DNA of 64,000 bases, taken from contig NZ_CP041970.1 of NCBI RefSeq assembly GCF_009884975.1, positions 930,001-994,000 on the forward strand, read 5' to 3'. The notes under the pieces are model-generated. The model made no database searches. It was not told where the DNA came from and saw only the letters and a program-made list of their open reading frames with translations. The DNA comes from Acinetobacter dispersus. GTDB taxonomy: Bacteria; Pseudomonadota; Gammaproteobacteria; Pseudomonadales; Moraxellaceae. Below are positions 44,688-53,315 of the stretch, piece after piece (within the stretch, counting starts at the first letter, position 1; every line of letters starts with the position of its first letter). The translations under genes and the position numbers were made by a program.

Positions 44688-44805
44688 ATGATTAAAAATG
44701 GTACATTATGATGTTTAAACTCTATGATAATTAAGCCTAAAATCTAATGTCATTGAACGGAATGTTCGATATAATTTTCACCAATTAAAATTGCAATAAC
44801 ACCTT

Positions 44806-45951
44806 ATGTCAAATTCTAAACCAGACTCACATAGCACTGCATTTATCCCAACATCACCTGCCGAGCGTTATGCTCAAGCAATTGAGTCAGGACAATTCAT
44901 GCCAGATGAAGCACAAGCTCAGGCTGTGCAAGAGTTAGATCGAGTATGGAAAGAGTTACACACTCGCTATAAGGCTTCAAAGAAAGCATTTCGACGTTTC
45001 CGTCGTCAGACTTATCCTAAAGGCGTTTATATGTGGGGTGGTGTAGGTCGTGGAAAAACGTGGCTAATGGATCAGTTCTATGAATCTGTACCATTCCGCC
45101 GTAAAACACGTATGCATTTCCATCATTTTATGCAACATGTACATAAAGAGTTGAATAAACTTTCTGGCCAACGTAACCCTTTAGATTTGGTTGCTGATCA
45201 AATTTATAAGAATGCCGTTGTCATTTGTTTTGACGAATTTTTCGTATCGAATGTAACCGATGCCATGATCTTAAGTGATCTGTTCCAAAAGCTGTTTGAG
45301 CGTGGAATAACATTGGTTGCAACGTCAAACATTGCACCAGATGGTCTATATAAAAATGGAATTCATCGTGATCGTTTCATACCGACGATTGAGCTGGTGA
45401 AGAAGAACTGTAGTGTTCTGAATGTTGACGCTGGGGTGGATTATCGTTTGCGTGTATTGAAGCAGGCGCAATTGTTCAAATATCCATTAACCGATGATGC
45501 TCAAGCGTGGTTATCTGGTCGTTTTAAAGCTTTGACACAAACCCAGACACAGTCAAATTCTCCAATCATGATCAATAATCGTGTGGTAGAAACTTTAGGG
45601 CATACGGAAGACGTATTGTGGTGTGAATTTTCAGAGTTATGCTTTAAGCCACGTAGCCCAGCCGACTTTATTGAAATCGCGAATATCTACAATACGGTTT
45701 TGGTCAGTAATGTTCCGCATTTGACCGATTTCCTGTCAGAAGGAACACGCCGTTTTATTTATCTGGTCGATGAATTCTATGACCGTGGTGTAAAACTGAT
45801 TCTTACCTCTGAAGATTCAATCATTGATCTGTATGAAGGCGAGAAACTGGCCTTTGAGATTGAACGGACGCGTTCACGTTTATTAGAAATGCAATCGGAT
45901 GATTATCTACATTCGGAGCATCGACAAATTCAGGTCGCACAGACTTCATAA
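44806..45951 (+). CDS. zapE: Cell-division ATPase ZapE (AFG1 family)
   Basis: A 381-residue P-loop ATPase. Walker A is GGVGRGKTWLMD (near residue 80) and Walker B is VICFDEFFVSNVTDAMIL; the DRFIPTIELVK and RRFIYLVDEFYD segments are family-typical. ZapE binds FtsZ and destabilises Z-rings at the end of constriction. Monocistronic, with a strong terminator. A divergent role as mitochondrial-AFG1-like protein quality factor is the alternative name of the same family. Confidence 0.93.
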   Translation: MSNSKPDSHSTAFIPTSPAERYAQAIESGQFMPDEAQAQAVQELDRVWKELHTRYKASKKAFRRFRRQTYPKGVYMWGGVGRGKTWLMDQFYESVPFRRKTRMHFHHFMQHVHKELNKLSGQRNPLDLVADQIYKNAVVICFDEFFVSNVTDAMILSDLFQKLFERGITLVATSNIAPDGLYKNGIHRDRFIPTIELVKKNCSVLNVDAGVDYRLRVLKQAQLFKYPLTDDAQAWLSGRFKALTQTQTQSNSPIMINNRVVETLGHTEDVLWCEFSELCFKPRSPADFIEIANIYNTVLVSNVPHLTDFLSEGTRRFIYLVDEFYDRGVKLILTSEDSIIDLYEGEKLAFEIERTRSRLLEMQSDDYLHSEHRQIQVAQTS

Positions 45952-45954
45952 ATG

Positions 45955-45983
45955 AAAAGGCATTCCTCGGAATGCCTTTTTTT
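45955..45983 (+). terminator. zapE terminator
   Basis: AAAAGGCATTCC-TC-GGAATGCCTTTT, a 12-bp perfect stem followed by more T's, starting four bases after the stop codon. Confidence 0.95.
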
Positions 45984-46178
45984 ATAAACTTACATGGATA
46001 AGGCTTTATTCTTGGTCAAATTTTGCTATAACTAGATGAGTTTGAAAAAGGGAGTGTGTCACATAACGATAGTAAAAACTCATTATTTGATATTTTGATA
46101 AGTATAAAAAATTGTGTTTGTCAATACTTCTAATGGGGAAAATGCTTACTATTTAGGAATGTGATATTACTATTCAGG

Positions 46179-46200
46179 CTAGTATAAATCAGTATACTAG
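46179..46200. promoter_or_regulatory. Inverted repeat upstream of glcB
   Basis: CTAGTATA (46179-46186) and TATACTAG (46193-46200) are perfectly symmetric around AATCAG and end 39 bp before the glcB start codon. This is a good size for a dimeric repressor or activator site. Confidence 0.45.
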
Positions 46201-46239
46201 AATTCTTGTTATAAAAAGTTAGCACCATCAGGAAAGACA

Positions 46240-48402
46240 ATGACTGCACGTATTCAAAAAGGCAAGCTAGCGATTGCTAAAGAACTTTACGATTTCATCG
46301 AAAATGAAGCTTTACCAGGCACTGGTTTAGATAGTGAAACTTACTGGAAAAACTTCGAGCAAGTCGTTGTAGACCTTAGCCCAAAGAACAAAGCATTATT
46401 GGCTAAGCGTGATGATCTTCAAGCAAAGATTGATGAATGGCACCGCAATAATAAATTTGAATTAAATGCTTATAAAGCATTCTTAACTGAAATTGGCTAC
46501 TTGGTTCCAGAAGTTGCTGACTTTCAAGTAACAACTGAAAATGTGGATGAAGAAATTGCTTTATTGGCAGGTCCACAATTGGTTGTACCTGTACGTAATG
46601 CACGTTATAGCTTGAATGCTGCGAATGCGCGTTGGGGTTCTTTATATGACGCACTGTATGGCACAGACGTTATTTCTGAAGAAGGCGGTGCAGAGAAAGG
46701 CAAAGGTTATAACCCAGTTCGTGGTGATAAAGTTATTGCTTTCGCAAAAGATTTTTTAAACCAAACTTTCCCATTGGCTCAAGGTTCGCATGCAGATGCA
46801 ACTCAATATGCAGTGGTGAATAACGGTTTAGCTGTAACCTTAAAAGATGGTTCAACCACTTCTTTGGCACATGAATCACAATTTGTTGGTTTTAATGGCG
46901 AAGCTGCAAGCCCAACTGAGATTGTTTTATTAAATAATGGTTTGCATGTGATTATCGAAATCGATGTGAACAGCCCAGTGGGCAGGACAGATGCTGCTGG
47001 TGTGAAAGATTTAACACTTGAAGCTGCGGTAACAACCATTCAGGATTTGGAAGATTCAGTTGCTGCAGTTGATGCTGAAGAGAAGGTTGAAGGTTATCGT
47101 AACTGGTTAGGCCTAATGAAAGGTGACTTACAAGAGTCAATCGAGAAAAATGGTAAGACCATTACTCGTACCTTAAACAAAGACCGTACTGTTCAGAACC
47201 TGATTGGTGGCACGACTAAATTACATGGTCGTTCATTGATGTTGCTTCGTAACGTGGGTCACCTTATGACAAACCCTGCCATCCTTGTTGATGGTCAAGA
47301 AGTGTTTGAAGGCATCATGGATGCTCTAGTGACTCCATTACTGACAGTTGCGGATATTCGTGGTCAAAACGAAAACCAAAACTCTCGTAAGGGTTCAATG
47401 TATATCGTTAAGCCAAAAATGCATGGTCCAGAAGAGGTTGCATTTGCGGTTGAATTATTTGAGCGTGCTGAACAAGCGATTGGTTTGCCTGCAAAATCAC
47501 TCAAAATCGGTATCATGGATGAAGAGCGCCGTACCTCTGTAAACTTGAAGAACTGTATTGCTGCTGCGAAAGATCGGACCATCTTCATCAACACAGGCTT
47601 TATGGATCGTACAGGTGATGAAATCCATACATCTATGGAAGCTGCACCAGTTGTTCGTAAAGAAGCAGTTAAAACACAAAAATGGATTGCTGCTTACGAA
47701 AACCGTAACGTGGCAATTGGTTTAGCATGTGGTTTACAAGGTAAAGCGCAAATTGGTAAAGGCATGTGGCCAAAACCAGACAGCATGAAAGACATGTTGG
47801 CGACGAAGACTGCACATCCAAATGCAGGTGCATCTTGTGCATGGGTTCCATCTCCAACGGGTGCGGTACTTCATGCATTGCATTATCATCAGATTAATGT
47901 AAAAGCACGTCAAGATGAGTTGGTTGCTGAAAACATGTTGTCATTAGATGACTTGTTAACACCACCGTTTGCACCTGAAACTAATTGGACTGCGGAAGAG
48001 TTAAACAACGAACTTGAAAATAACTGTCAAGGTATCTTGGGTTATGTGGTTCGTTGGGTAGACCTTGGTGTTGGTTGTTCTAAAGTACCAGACATCAATA
48101 ACGTTGGTTTGATGGAAGACCGTGCTACTTTACGCATTTCATCTCAACACGTTGCAAACTGGTTACGTCACGGTATCGTAACGCGTGCACAAGTTGAAGA
48201 AGTGCTTAAGCGTATGGCTGTGATTGTTGATCAGCAAAATGCCAACGATCCATTGTATACACCAATGGCACCAAACTTTGATGGAATTGCATTCCAAGCT
48301 GCTTCTGACTTGATCTTCAAAGGTGCAGAGCAACCATCAGGTTATACAGAGCCATTGTTACATGCTGCACGTTTAAAATTAAAAGGTTATACAGGTGATT
48401 AA
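46240..48402 (+). CDS. glcB: Malate synthase G
   Basis: A 720-residue monomeric malate synthase that condenses glyoxylate and acetyl-CoA to malate (glyoxylate shunt, growth on acetate, fatty acids or glycolate). Length and motifs such as [65 protein letters not shown] and [21 protein letters not shown] match isoform G rather than the shorter isoform A. It is monocistronic with a possible operator just upstream. No isocitrate lyase gene is in the window. Confidence 0.98.
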   Translation: MTARIQKGKLAIAKELYDFIENEALPGTGLDSETYWKNFEQVVVDLSPKNKALLAKRDDLQAKIDEWHRNNKFELNAYKAFLTEIGYLVPEVADFQVTTENVDEEIALLAGPQLVVPVRNARYSLNAANARWGSLYDALYGTDVISEEGGAEKGKGYNPVRGDKVIAFAKDFLNQTFPLAQGSHADATQYAVVNNGLAVTLKDGSTTSLAHESQFVGFNGEAASPTEIVLLNNGLHVIIEIDVNSPVGRTDAAGVKDLTLEAAVTTIQDLEDSVAAVDAEEKVEGYRNWLGLMKGDLQESIEKNGKTITRTLNKDRTVQNLIGGTTKLHGRSLMLLRNVGHLMTNPAILVDGQEVFEGIMDALVTPLLTVADIRGQNENQNSRKGSMYIVKPKMHGPEEVAFAVELFERAEQAIGLPAKSLKIGIMDEERRTSVNLKNCIAAAKDRTIFINTGFMDRTGDEIHTSMEAAPVVRKEAVKTQKWIAAYENRNVAIGLACGLQGKAQIGKGMWPKPDSMKDMLATKTAHPNAGASCAWVPSPTGAVLHALHYHQINVKARQDELVAENMLSLDDLLTPPFAPETNWTAEELNNELENNCQGILGYVVRWVDLGVGCSKVPDINNVGLMEDRATLRISSQHVANWLRHGIVTRAQVEEVLKRMAVIVDQQNANDPLYTPMAPNFDGIAFQAASDLIFKGAEQPSGYTEPLLHAARLKLKGYTGD

Positions 48403-48415
48403 GTTCATCTAAAAT

Positions 48416-48442
48416 AAAAAAGCCTCTTCGGAGGCTTTTTTA
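48416..48442 (+). terminator. glcB terminator
   Basis: AAAAAAGCCTC-TTCG-GAGGCTTTTTT: a stem closed by a UUCG tetraloop, followed by T-rich sequence. Confidence 0.96.
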
Positions 48443-48586
48443 TTTTGTATGTTGCGTATGGATTTTAACTGTAAAAATATAGGCTCAATTTAAGTGCACC
48501 AATTCATCTAGAACAGGATAAAACATCATCTTGATGAAATTTTTGTTATAATTCTCGCAGTTTGATCATTTAGCCGAATCATAACG

Positions 48587-49207
48587 ATGTCACAAATTTT
48601 AAAATTAGATGCTTTAAAACAAGCGCAAGTTTCTACTTCGCCGTATCCTTACTTTGTTGTAGAAAATTCAATCATAGACAGCGAAGTGAAAGCTGTTATT
48701 CAGGATTTTCCAAAGATTGAACAGGGTGGTAGCTACAACATTGAAGATGTTGAAATTAAACCTAATTTTGATCGTTTCTTAAAATCATTAGATACCAAAG
48801 AATTCCGTCAAATTTTGACTGAAAAATTTGATGTGGATGTGATGGAACATCCGATGATGATCACCTTACGTGGTTATTCACGCCAAAAAGATGGTCGCAT
48901 TCATTCTGACTCGAAAACTAAACTTCTGACTATTCTGATTTATCTAAATGAGTCTTGGGATGCACCTACAGGTCGTCTACGTATATTGAATGATGAAAAG
49001 AACATGGATGACTACGTCGAAGAAATTGATGCGGGTCCTGGTACATTAGTTGCATTTAAAGTGACTGATAATGGTTGGCATGGTTATGTACCTTTTGAAG
49101 GACAGCGTCAGTCAATTCAAATTAACTTTTTAACCAGCGATAAAGCCAATGCCAAGCACCGCTTTATCCACGGTTTAAGTGCAAAAATGAAAAAGTTATT
49201 TGGCTAA
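48587..49207 (+). CDS. 2-oxoglutarate/Fe(II)-dependent oxygenase family protein
   Basis: A 206-residue protein with a prolyl-4-hydroxylase-like double-stranded beta-helix. The iron ligands are probably His and Asp of GRIHSDSKTK (near residue 105) and the histidine of NGWHGYVPFEGQRQSIQINF, whose arginine would bind 2-oxoglutarate. No signal peptide. The substrate is unknown; relatives of this type are sometimes found with glycan or surface-polysaccharide genes, but no such genes are adjacent here. An extended -10 box TATAAT at 48547-48552 may drive it. Confidence 0.8.
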   Translation: MSQILKLDALKQAQVSTSPYPYFVVENSIIDSEVKAVIQDFPKIEQGGSYNIEDVEIKPNFDRFLKSLDTKEFRQILTEKFDVDVMEHPMMITLRGYSRQKDGRIHSDSKTKLLTILIYLNESWDAPTGRLRILNDEKNMDDYVEEIDAGPGTLVAFKVTDNGWHGYVPFEGQRQSIQINFLTSDKANAKHRFIHGLSAKMKKLFG

Positions 49208-49220
49208 TTTATGCAATTAA

Positions 49221-49250
49221 AAAGAGGAGGCTTGATACCTCCTTTTTTTA
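49221..49250 (+). terminator. Terminator after the 2OG oxygenase gene
   Basis: AGGAGG and CCTCCT with a seven-base loop (CTTGATA), then a T-run. It is short but well placed, 14 bp after the stop codon. Confidence 0.75.
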
Positions 49251-49283
49251 ACTTTGTTTTTAAGGATAAATACGCAAAAAACT

Positions 49284-49946
49284 ATGTGTGCCAACTATAA
49301 ACCATTAACAGTCGAGCAAGCTCAACAGCTTGGTTTACCTTTGATTCCATTTGAATATGGGGAAGAAGTTTACCCAAGTTATACAACGCCTTTACTATTT
49401 AAATCAGAGCAAGGGCTGGAGTGGCGGGAAGTATTGTTTGGTTTGGTACCAAAATGGTCGGAAGATACCAATATTTCCAAGCATACTTATAATGCTCGGC
49501 ACGAAACCATTTTTCAGAAACCTAGTTTCTTGGAGGCGGCTTCAAAGTGCAAATTTGGTGTTATTCCCGTTTCCGAGTTCTATGAAAGTAAATACATTGA
49601 TAATAAGCCTCAAAGATGGGGTGTACGCCGTAAAGATGGAAAGGCTTTCTTTATCGCGGCTTTATATGAGATCAGAAAGTTGGGCGATCAGGTGATCCGT
49701 TCGGCAACCATGCTTACGATGGACGCGATAGACCATCCGATGATGAAAGACTTTCATGAGCCGGGAGATGTAAAGCGGTCAGTGGTGGTTATTCCACATG
49801 AGCGTTTAGATGAATGGTTAAGCTTAAAACAACCACATCAGCTCTATGAGTTTATGCGGGGTTTTCCTGTAGAGGAATTTGAGTGTTCCCACGTTCCTAA
49901 AGCAAAGATTGTAAAAATAACACCGCAACTGAATATGTTTGATTGA
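49284..49946 (+). CDS. SRAP-domain protein (HMCES/YedK family)
   Basis: A 220-residue SOS-response-associated peptidase family protein. The start at 49284 gives MCANYKPL. Cys2 becomes the N-terminal residue after methionine removal; this is the nucleophile that forms a thiazolidine crosslink with abasic sites in single-stranded DNA. The conserved YNARHETIFQKPSF, CKFGVIPVSEFYE and DHPMMKDFHEPGD segments, the last with the catalytic histidine, are intact. This shields abasic sites from error-prone processing. No LexA-like box was confirmed upstream. Confidence 0.93.
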   Translation: MCANYKPLTVEQAQQLGLPLIPFEYGEEVYPSYTTPLLFKSEQGLEWREVLFGLVPKWSEDTNISKHTYNARHETIFQKPSFLEAASKCKFGVIPVSEFYESKYIDNKPQRWGVRRKDGKAFFIAALYEIRKLGDQVIRSATMLTMDAIDHPMMKDFHEPGDVKRSVVVIPHERLDEWLSLKQPHQLYEFMRGFPVEEFECSHVPKAKIVKITPQLNMFD

Positions 49947-49971
49947 GCTTAATATTTGAGTTAATGAGATT

Positions 49972-50003
49972 AAAAAAAGGCTTCCTATTAGAAGCCTTTT
50001 TTT
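49972..50003. terminator. Bidirectional terminator between SRAP and MarR genes
   Basis: AAAAAAAGGCTTC (49972-49984), loop CTATTA, GAAGCCTTTTTTT (49991-50003): a perfect 13-bp stem serving both convergent genes. Confidence 0.96.
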
Positions 50004-50013
50004 AATCAGTTGC

Positions 50014-50478
50014 TTAGCGAGCAAGGTTTTTAAACATATGGCGCAGGATTTCCATTGTCTTCTCAATTTGCAATGGCGTTAAGCCATCAAATGATTGTTC
50101 GAGGATAACTGAGGTAAGATCATTGATTTTGGTAATCATTTCCTGACCTTTGTCTGTTAGATAGACGCGAGTGATACGACCATCTTCCTTACACGAATAA
50201 GTATCGATATAACCTTCATCTTTGAGGCGATAAACAATCTTGGTTGTGGTCGACATTTTGGAAATGACCATGTCGGAAAGCTCTGACACACTGGCATGAG
50301 GTTTGACATGCAAGGCAATGAGAATACGGCGACGAGAATTGTCTAAGCCATATTTTTTGAGCACGTTATCGATATTTTGAACGTACTGAGCATTTACTTG
50401 AGAAATCCAGTAAAAAGGAAAGTCTTCCAGGTTAAATGAATCGGCTGTAGGTAAAAAACGCGCATATTTTTTTGGCAT
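50014..50478 (-). CDS. MarR-family transcriptional regulator
   Basis: A 154-residue winged-helix regulator. The HTH and wing are LDNSRRRILIALHVKPHASVSELSDMVISKMSTTTKIVYRLKDEGYIDTYSCKEDGRITRVYLTDKG-like in arrangement, flanked by dimerisation helices. The ATG at 50478 follows directly on a GTG, which is an alternative start. It is convergent with the SRAP gene and followed upstream by a 700-bp gene-free region, so its regulated target is not obvious; it may regulate itself or a distant gene. Confidence 0.88.
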   Translation of the reverse strand: MPKKYARFLPTADSFNLEDFPFYWISQVNAQYVQNIDNVLKKYGLDNSRRRILIALHVKPHASVSELSDMVISKMSTTTKIVYRLKDEGYIDTYSCKEDGRITRVYLTDKGQEMITKINDLTSVILEQSFDGLTPLQIEKTMEILRHMFKNLAR

Positions 50479-51107
50479 CACTTATTTCCTATACTTGCAC
50501 AAGGAGCCACTCCTAGTCGCTCCTAGATTCCATGAAATGTCTATAACTTGCCTGTTAAAAAAATCGATCCTCTGATTTTTTTAGCATTCCATTTTTTAAC
50601 AAATCTGTTCAAAGATAACGGTGAAATTATCTTTATTCTCAACGAATAAGTCATCATAAAATTCACATAAATCAGCTATTAATGATGTACTATCCAGTCG
50701 TCTTTCCTTCAAGGTTGTCCTACAGCCTAGCATTACTGCTTATTTGTAGAATAATCATATTGTAGAAAAAAAATACGATTTTTGACGTGACATTTTTATA
50801 ATATTTTCTGTCTAAAATGTCATAAATATACGAAATCAATATATTTATAAAATAAATAACGCTTAAAAAAATAGATAATACAACTATTTGAATTAATCAA
50901 TTGGTTAAAATATAGCACATAAAGTTTTTTAAAAAAGTTGAATAAATACATTCTTTATCACATTTTTTCGATGAAATTTTAAAATTTGCAGCTTTGAATA
51001 GATTTTGATGGGTCAATTTATATATAAATTTGGTGTGTAAGGCGAATCGCAGGAAATCAAAATGAGATATGAAAGGGATAACAATCGAGCTTCGGAGATT
51101 AAATAGA
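50479..51107. other. Gene-free, very A+T-rich region with small hairpins
   Basis: About 630 bp without a convincing open frame. Nearest the MarR gene, TCCTAG occurs twice (50511-50526 region). An AT-rich hairpin, AAAAAATC..GATTTTTT, lies at about 50557-50582. A perfect inverted repeat AAAGATAA-N8-TTATCTTT lies at 50611-50634. The rest (50760-51100) is homopolymer-rich. The region may hold the marR promoter and possibly a small RNA, but neither is proven. Confidence 0.35.
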
Positions 51108-51148
51108 TAAAAAGACGCATCTAAACAGGATTACAGGTTTGGATGCGT
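51108..51148 (-). terminator. Terminator of the alpha/beta hydrolase gene
   Basis: ACGCATCTAAAC (51115-51126) pairs with GTTTGGATGCGT (51137-51148) with one G-U pair. On the minus strand it ends in CTTTTTATC. It lies 32 bp beyond the hydrolase stop codon. Confidence 0.85.
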
Positions 51149-51180
51149 AAAGTGCAAAATTGTGATGACTGATGTTTTTC

Positions 51181-52038
51181 TTAAAGCTTAAGTTCACTTT
51201 CCATCAGGGGCCATAGTTTTTGATGTGACTTTTTAAACATCGACATATGTCCAATTTGTTTATAGCCATGTTGTTGTGGATTCAGTTCAATCAATTTGGT
51301 TGGTGCATTGGGGTATAAGCGCAGTAGATCTTTGACATTGGCTTGGGTGGCAATTTCATCATCAGTTGCCCAAAAAGAAGTAATCGGGCATTGAATTTCT
51401 TGATGATAATCTTCGAAGATACTTTTACCAATTGCATTCATGACATAACCAGGTTTACTGCAAAACTCAGCCCATTGTTTTGCAACATTTTTAGGGAGGT
51501 TTTCTCCCATCCCAATAAATTGAGTTGCGCCATAACCTTTCAAGAAGCTGGAAACTGGGAAAATAACATTAAACATAACGGGCGCAAAGATTTTAGTTTT
51601 ACCTTTCAAGCCTTTGACATGACCTGTTGAGCCGGCAATCGCCAAAACCTTAGCAACTTTGTTATAGTTCGAAGTAATCCCAAGTAATTGCCCACCAGCA
51701 CTATGCCCAACAATAATCACTTTTTCAGCTTGAGTTCGCTCTAATAAGGTCTCAATTGCGGCTGGAATATCATAAATTCCCCAGTCATTTATACTGGCCG
51801 TAGAATTCTTGAGCGGGCCATGAAGCGATTCACCAATACCGCGAAAATCAAAACTTAAAACGCTATAACCTTGTTGGTTAAGCCATTCTGCGAAAGCATG
51901 ATAGAAATTTTTGGTAATGCCTGTCGCTGGACAAATCAAGATCGGGTAGGGGTTGGTATGATCTTGTGCAGGATAAAATTGTGCGGCAAGTTGATAGTCA
52001 TCTTTGCAGCTCATCCAAAAAGATTCATAACTCTTCAT
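51181..52038 (-). CDS. Alpha/beta hydrolase (COG4757-like)
   Basis: A 285-residue hydrolase. The oxyanion-side segment ILICPATGITKNFYHAFAEWL, the DFRGIGES loop, the nucleophile elbow GHSAGG (Ser near residue 118), the FWATDDEIA acid and the C-terminal GHMSMF histidine are visible. This is the COG4757 type of predicted hydrolase. The start at 52038 (MKSYESFW) is chosen because the in-frame extension upstream is not protein-like; the ribosome binding site is weak. Function is unknown. Confidence 0.82.
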   Translation of the reverse strand: MKSYESFWMSCKDDYQLAAQFYPAQDHTNPYPILICPATGITKNFYHAFAEWLNQQGYSVLSFDFRGIGESLHGPLKNSTASINDWGIYDIPAAIETLLERTQAEKVIIVGHSAGGQLLGITSNYNKVAKVLAIAGSTGHVKGLKGKTKIFAPVMFNVIFPVSSFLKGYGATQFIGMGENLPKNVAKQWAEFCSKPGYVMNAIGKSIFEDYHQEIQCPITSFWATDDEIATQANVKDLLRLYPNAPTKLIELNPQQHGYKQIGHMSMFKKSHQKLWPLMESELKL

Positions 52039-52173
52039 TAGAAAGATACTCTTATATGTGCATAGTATTACTTTACACAAGTTCCAAAAAGAAACTCGTT
52101 TAAAAAATGACTTAAAAGTCAAATTTTATGTAATATACGCACACAAAAGGAATTTTTTAGTTTCGGGGATTGT

Positions 52174-52629
52174 ATGTTTGTTTTAAATGCTGCAACACAG
52201 CTTGCTATTGTATTTAGTGGGATTTTTTTATGGGTGGGGATGCTGACTGGAGTTTGGAAATATTATCAGATCAGACAAACAGCACAGGCAAGAGCACATT
52301 ATTATGTGGATATTGCACATCGCAGCAGCCTACTTTACGCGGCAGCCAGTTTAATTTTAGCAGCATTAAGTTTTTTTACAGTTCTATCTGATTCAATCGC
52401 ATTATTTTGTGTTGTTGCAAATCTATTTTTCTTTGCGATGTCGATTTTAATTTATATTTTGCATGGATTCTTAAGAGATACAACCAATCAATTCAAACAA
52501 CCACATCAAGTGGGGAAATGGACTTTACCAGCATGGTGTATGACGTTGATGATGTTGAGTTTAATTATTGTAGAGTTGGGTGCAACTGGGATTTTAGTAT
52601 TGGGAACAATTGTTCAATTTTTACATTAA
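52174..52629 (+). CDS. Four-helix membrane protein of unknown function
   Basis: A 151-residue integral membrane protein with four hydrophobic helices (about residues 8-28, 52-72, 75-98 and 118-142) separated by short polar loops (YYQIRQTAQARAHYYVDIAHR, LRDTTNQFKQPHQVG). No catalytic motif or recognised domain. It is convergent with the small membrane protein gene that follows, sharing a terminator. Composition is normal for a membrane protein. Similar small proteins are common in Acinetobacter, but I cannot assign a function. Confidence 0.7.
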   Translation: MFVLNAATQLAIVFSGIFLWVGMLTGVWKYYQIRQTAQARAHYYVDIAHRSSLLYAAASLILAALSFFTVLSDSIALFCVVANLFFFAMSILIYILHGFLRDTTNQFKQPHQVGKWTLPAWCMTLMMLSLIIVELGATGILVLGTIVQFLH

Positions 52630-52659
52630 AAAAATGGATGATCACTCATCCATTTTTCC
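52628..52659. terminator. Bidirectional terminator between two membrane-protein genes
   Basis: AAAAATGGATGA (52630-52641), loop TCAC, TCATCCATTTTT (52646-52657): a perfect 12-bp stem with A- and T-runs on either side. It overlaps the stop codon of the minus-strand gene. Confidence 0.95.
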
Positions 52660-52902
52660 TAAAGAATTTTTTTGGCGCACTGCGCTTAACTGTCGAAACT
52701 TTCGATCGACGATCGCCCACATACAAAAGGCCAGAGATACAATCAATGCATATGCAAAATATTCGGGTTTTAAATTACCTTTAATTGTGCCTTGAAATAA
52801 CAACGTAACCATTAAGGCAAGCGTTGTAGTTGCATATACGATTGAATCATTTGCCTTCAGAGTGTTAATGAAGACTTGCTTGCTGAAATGTATTGATAAC
52901 AT
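52642..52902 (-). CDS. Small two-helix membrane protein of unknown function
   Basis: An 86-residue protein with two hydrophobic helices (about residues 22-40 and 50-67) and a basic C terminus (DRKFRQLSAVRQKN). The start at 52902 is well supported: an almost ideal Shine-Dalgarno, AAGGAGGG, stands six bases upstream. It would sit too close to an in-frame ATG at 52908. This is one of the strongest ribosome binding sites in the window, which suggests high translation. The family is not recognised. Confidence 0.7.
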   Translation of the reverse strand: MLSIHFSKQVFINTLKANDSIVYATTTLALMVTLLFQGTIKGNLKPEYFAYALIVSLAFCMWAIVDRKFRQLSAVRQKNSLGKMDE

Positions 52903-52935
52903 CTCCATCCCTCCTTGTTGTGACGACAAAACCAT

Positions 52936-53315
52936 GTGTTTTTGTCTGAATTGTTTTTTAAGTTGTACTGCTATTTTCTGAGCATTTCAATAGGGATAGT
53001 GACTATTTTGAAAATAAATTTCTAAATGTATTGATTTATATAACTTTTAAGTATTTTTTATATTGATTTATACTATTTTTTAGTTAAATATTAGCCATTA
53101 TTTTTACATTTTGAAAAATTTGCCAATCAACTAATTGAATTGAAATAGTTGTTTTAGATCACAAATAAAGACATTGAGGCATATTTGACAGCGTCAGCTT
53201 TAAGTTAAGAAAAGAAAGATTTGTCGTAAACAAAAAATGAGCGTTGGATAAAAGAACATTTCTTGTATAGCTAAAATCATGTTTGGGTAAAACATCATTT
53301 TAACGACAAATCATT
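52936..53315. other. A+T-rich gene-free region between a small membrane protein gene and brnQ
   Basis: About 380 bp with no credible gene. It contains GATTTGTCGT (53218-53227) and its complement ACGACAAATC (53303-53312), separated by 75 bp, which could pair as a long-range stem at the end of the brnQ transcript. The part next to 52935 should carry the promoter of the small membrane protein gene. Nothing else was recognised. Confidence 0.35.

Noticed and set aside
46403-47878. Several antisense frames within glcB
   Set aside because: They are the mirror of a highly biased coding sequence; glcB is intact and well conserved.
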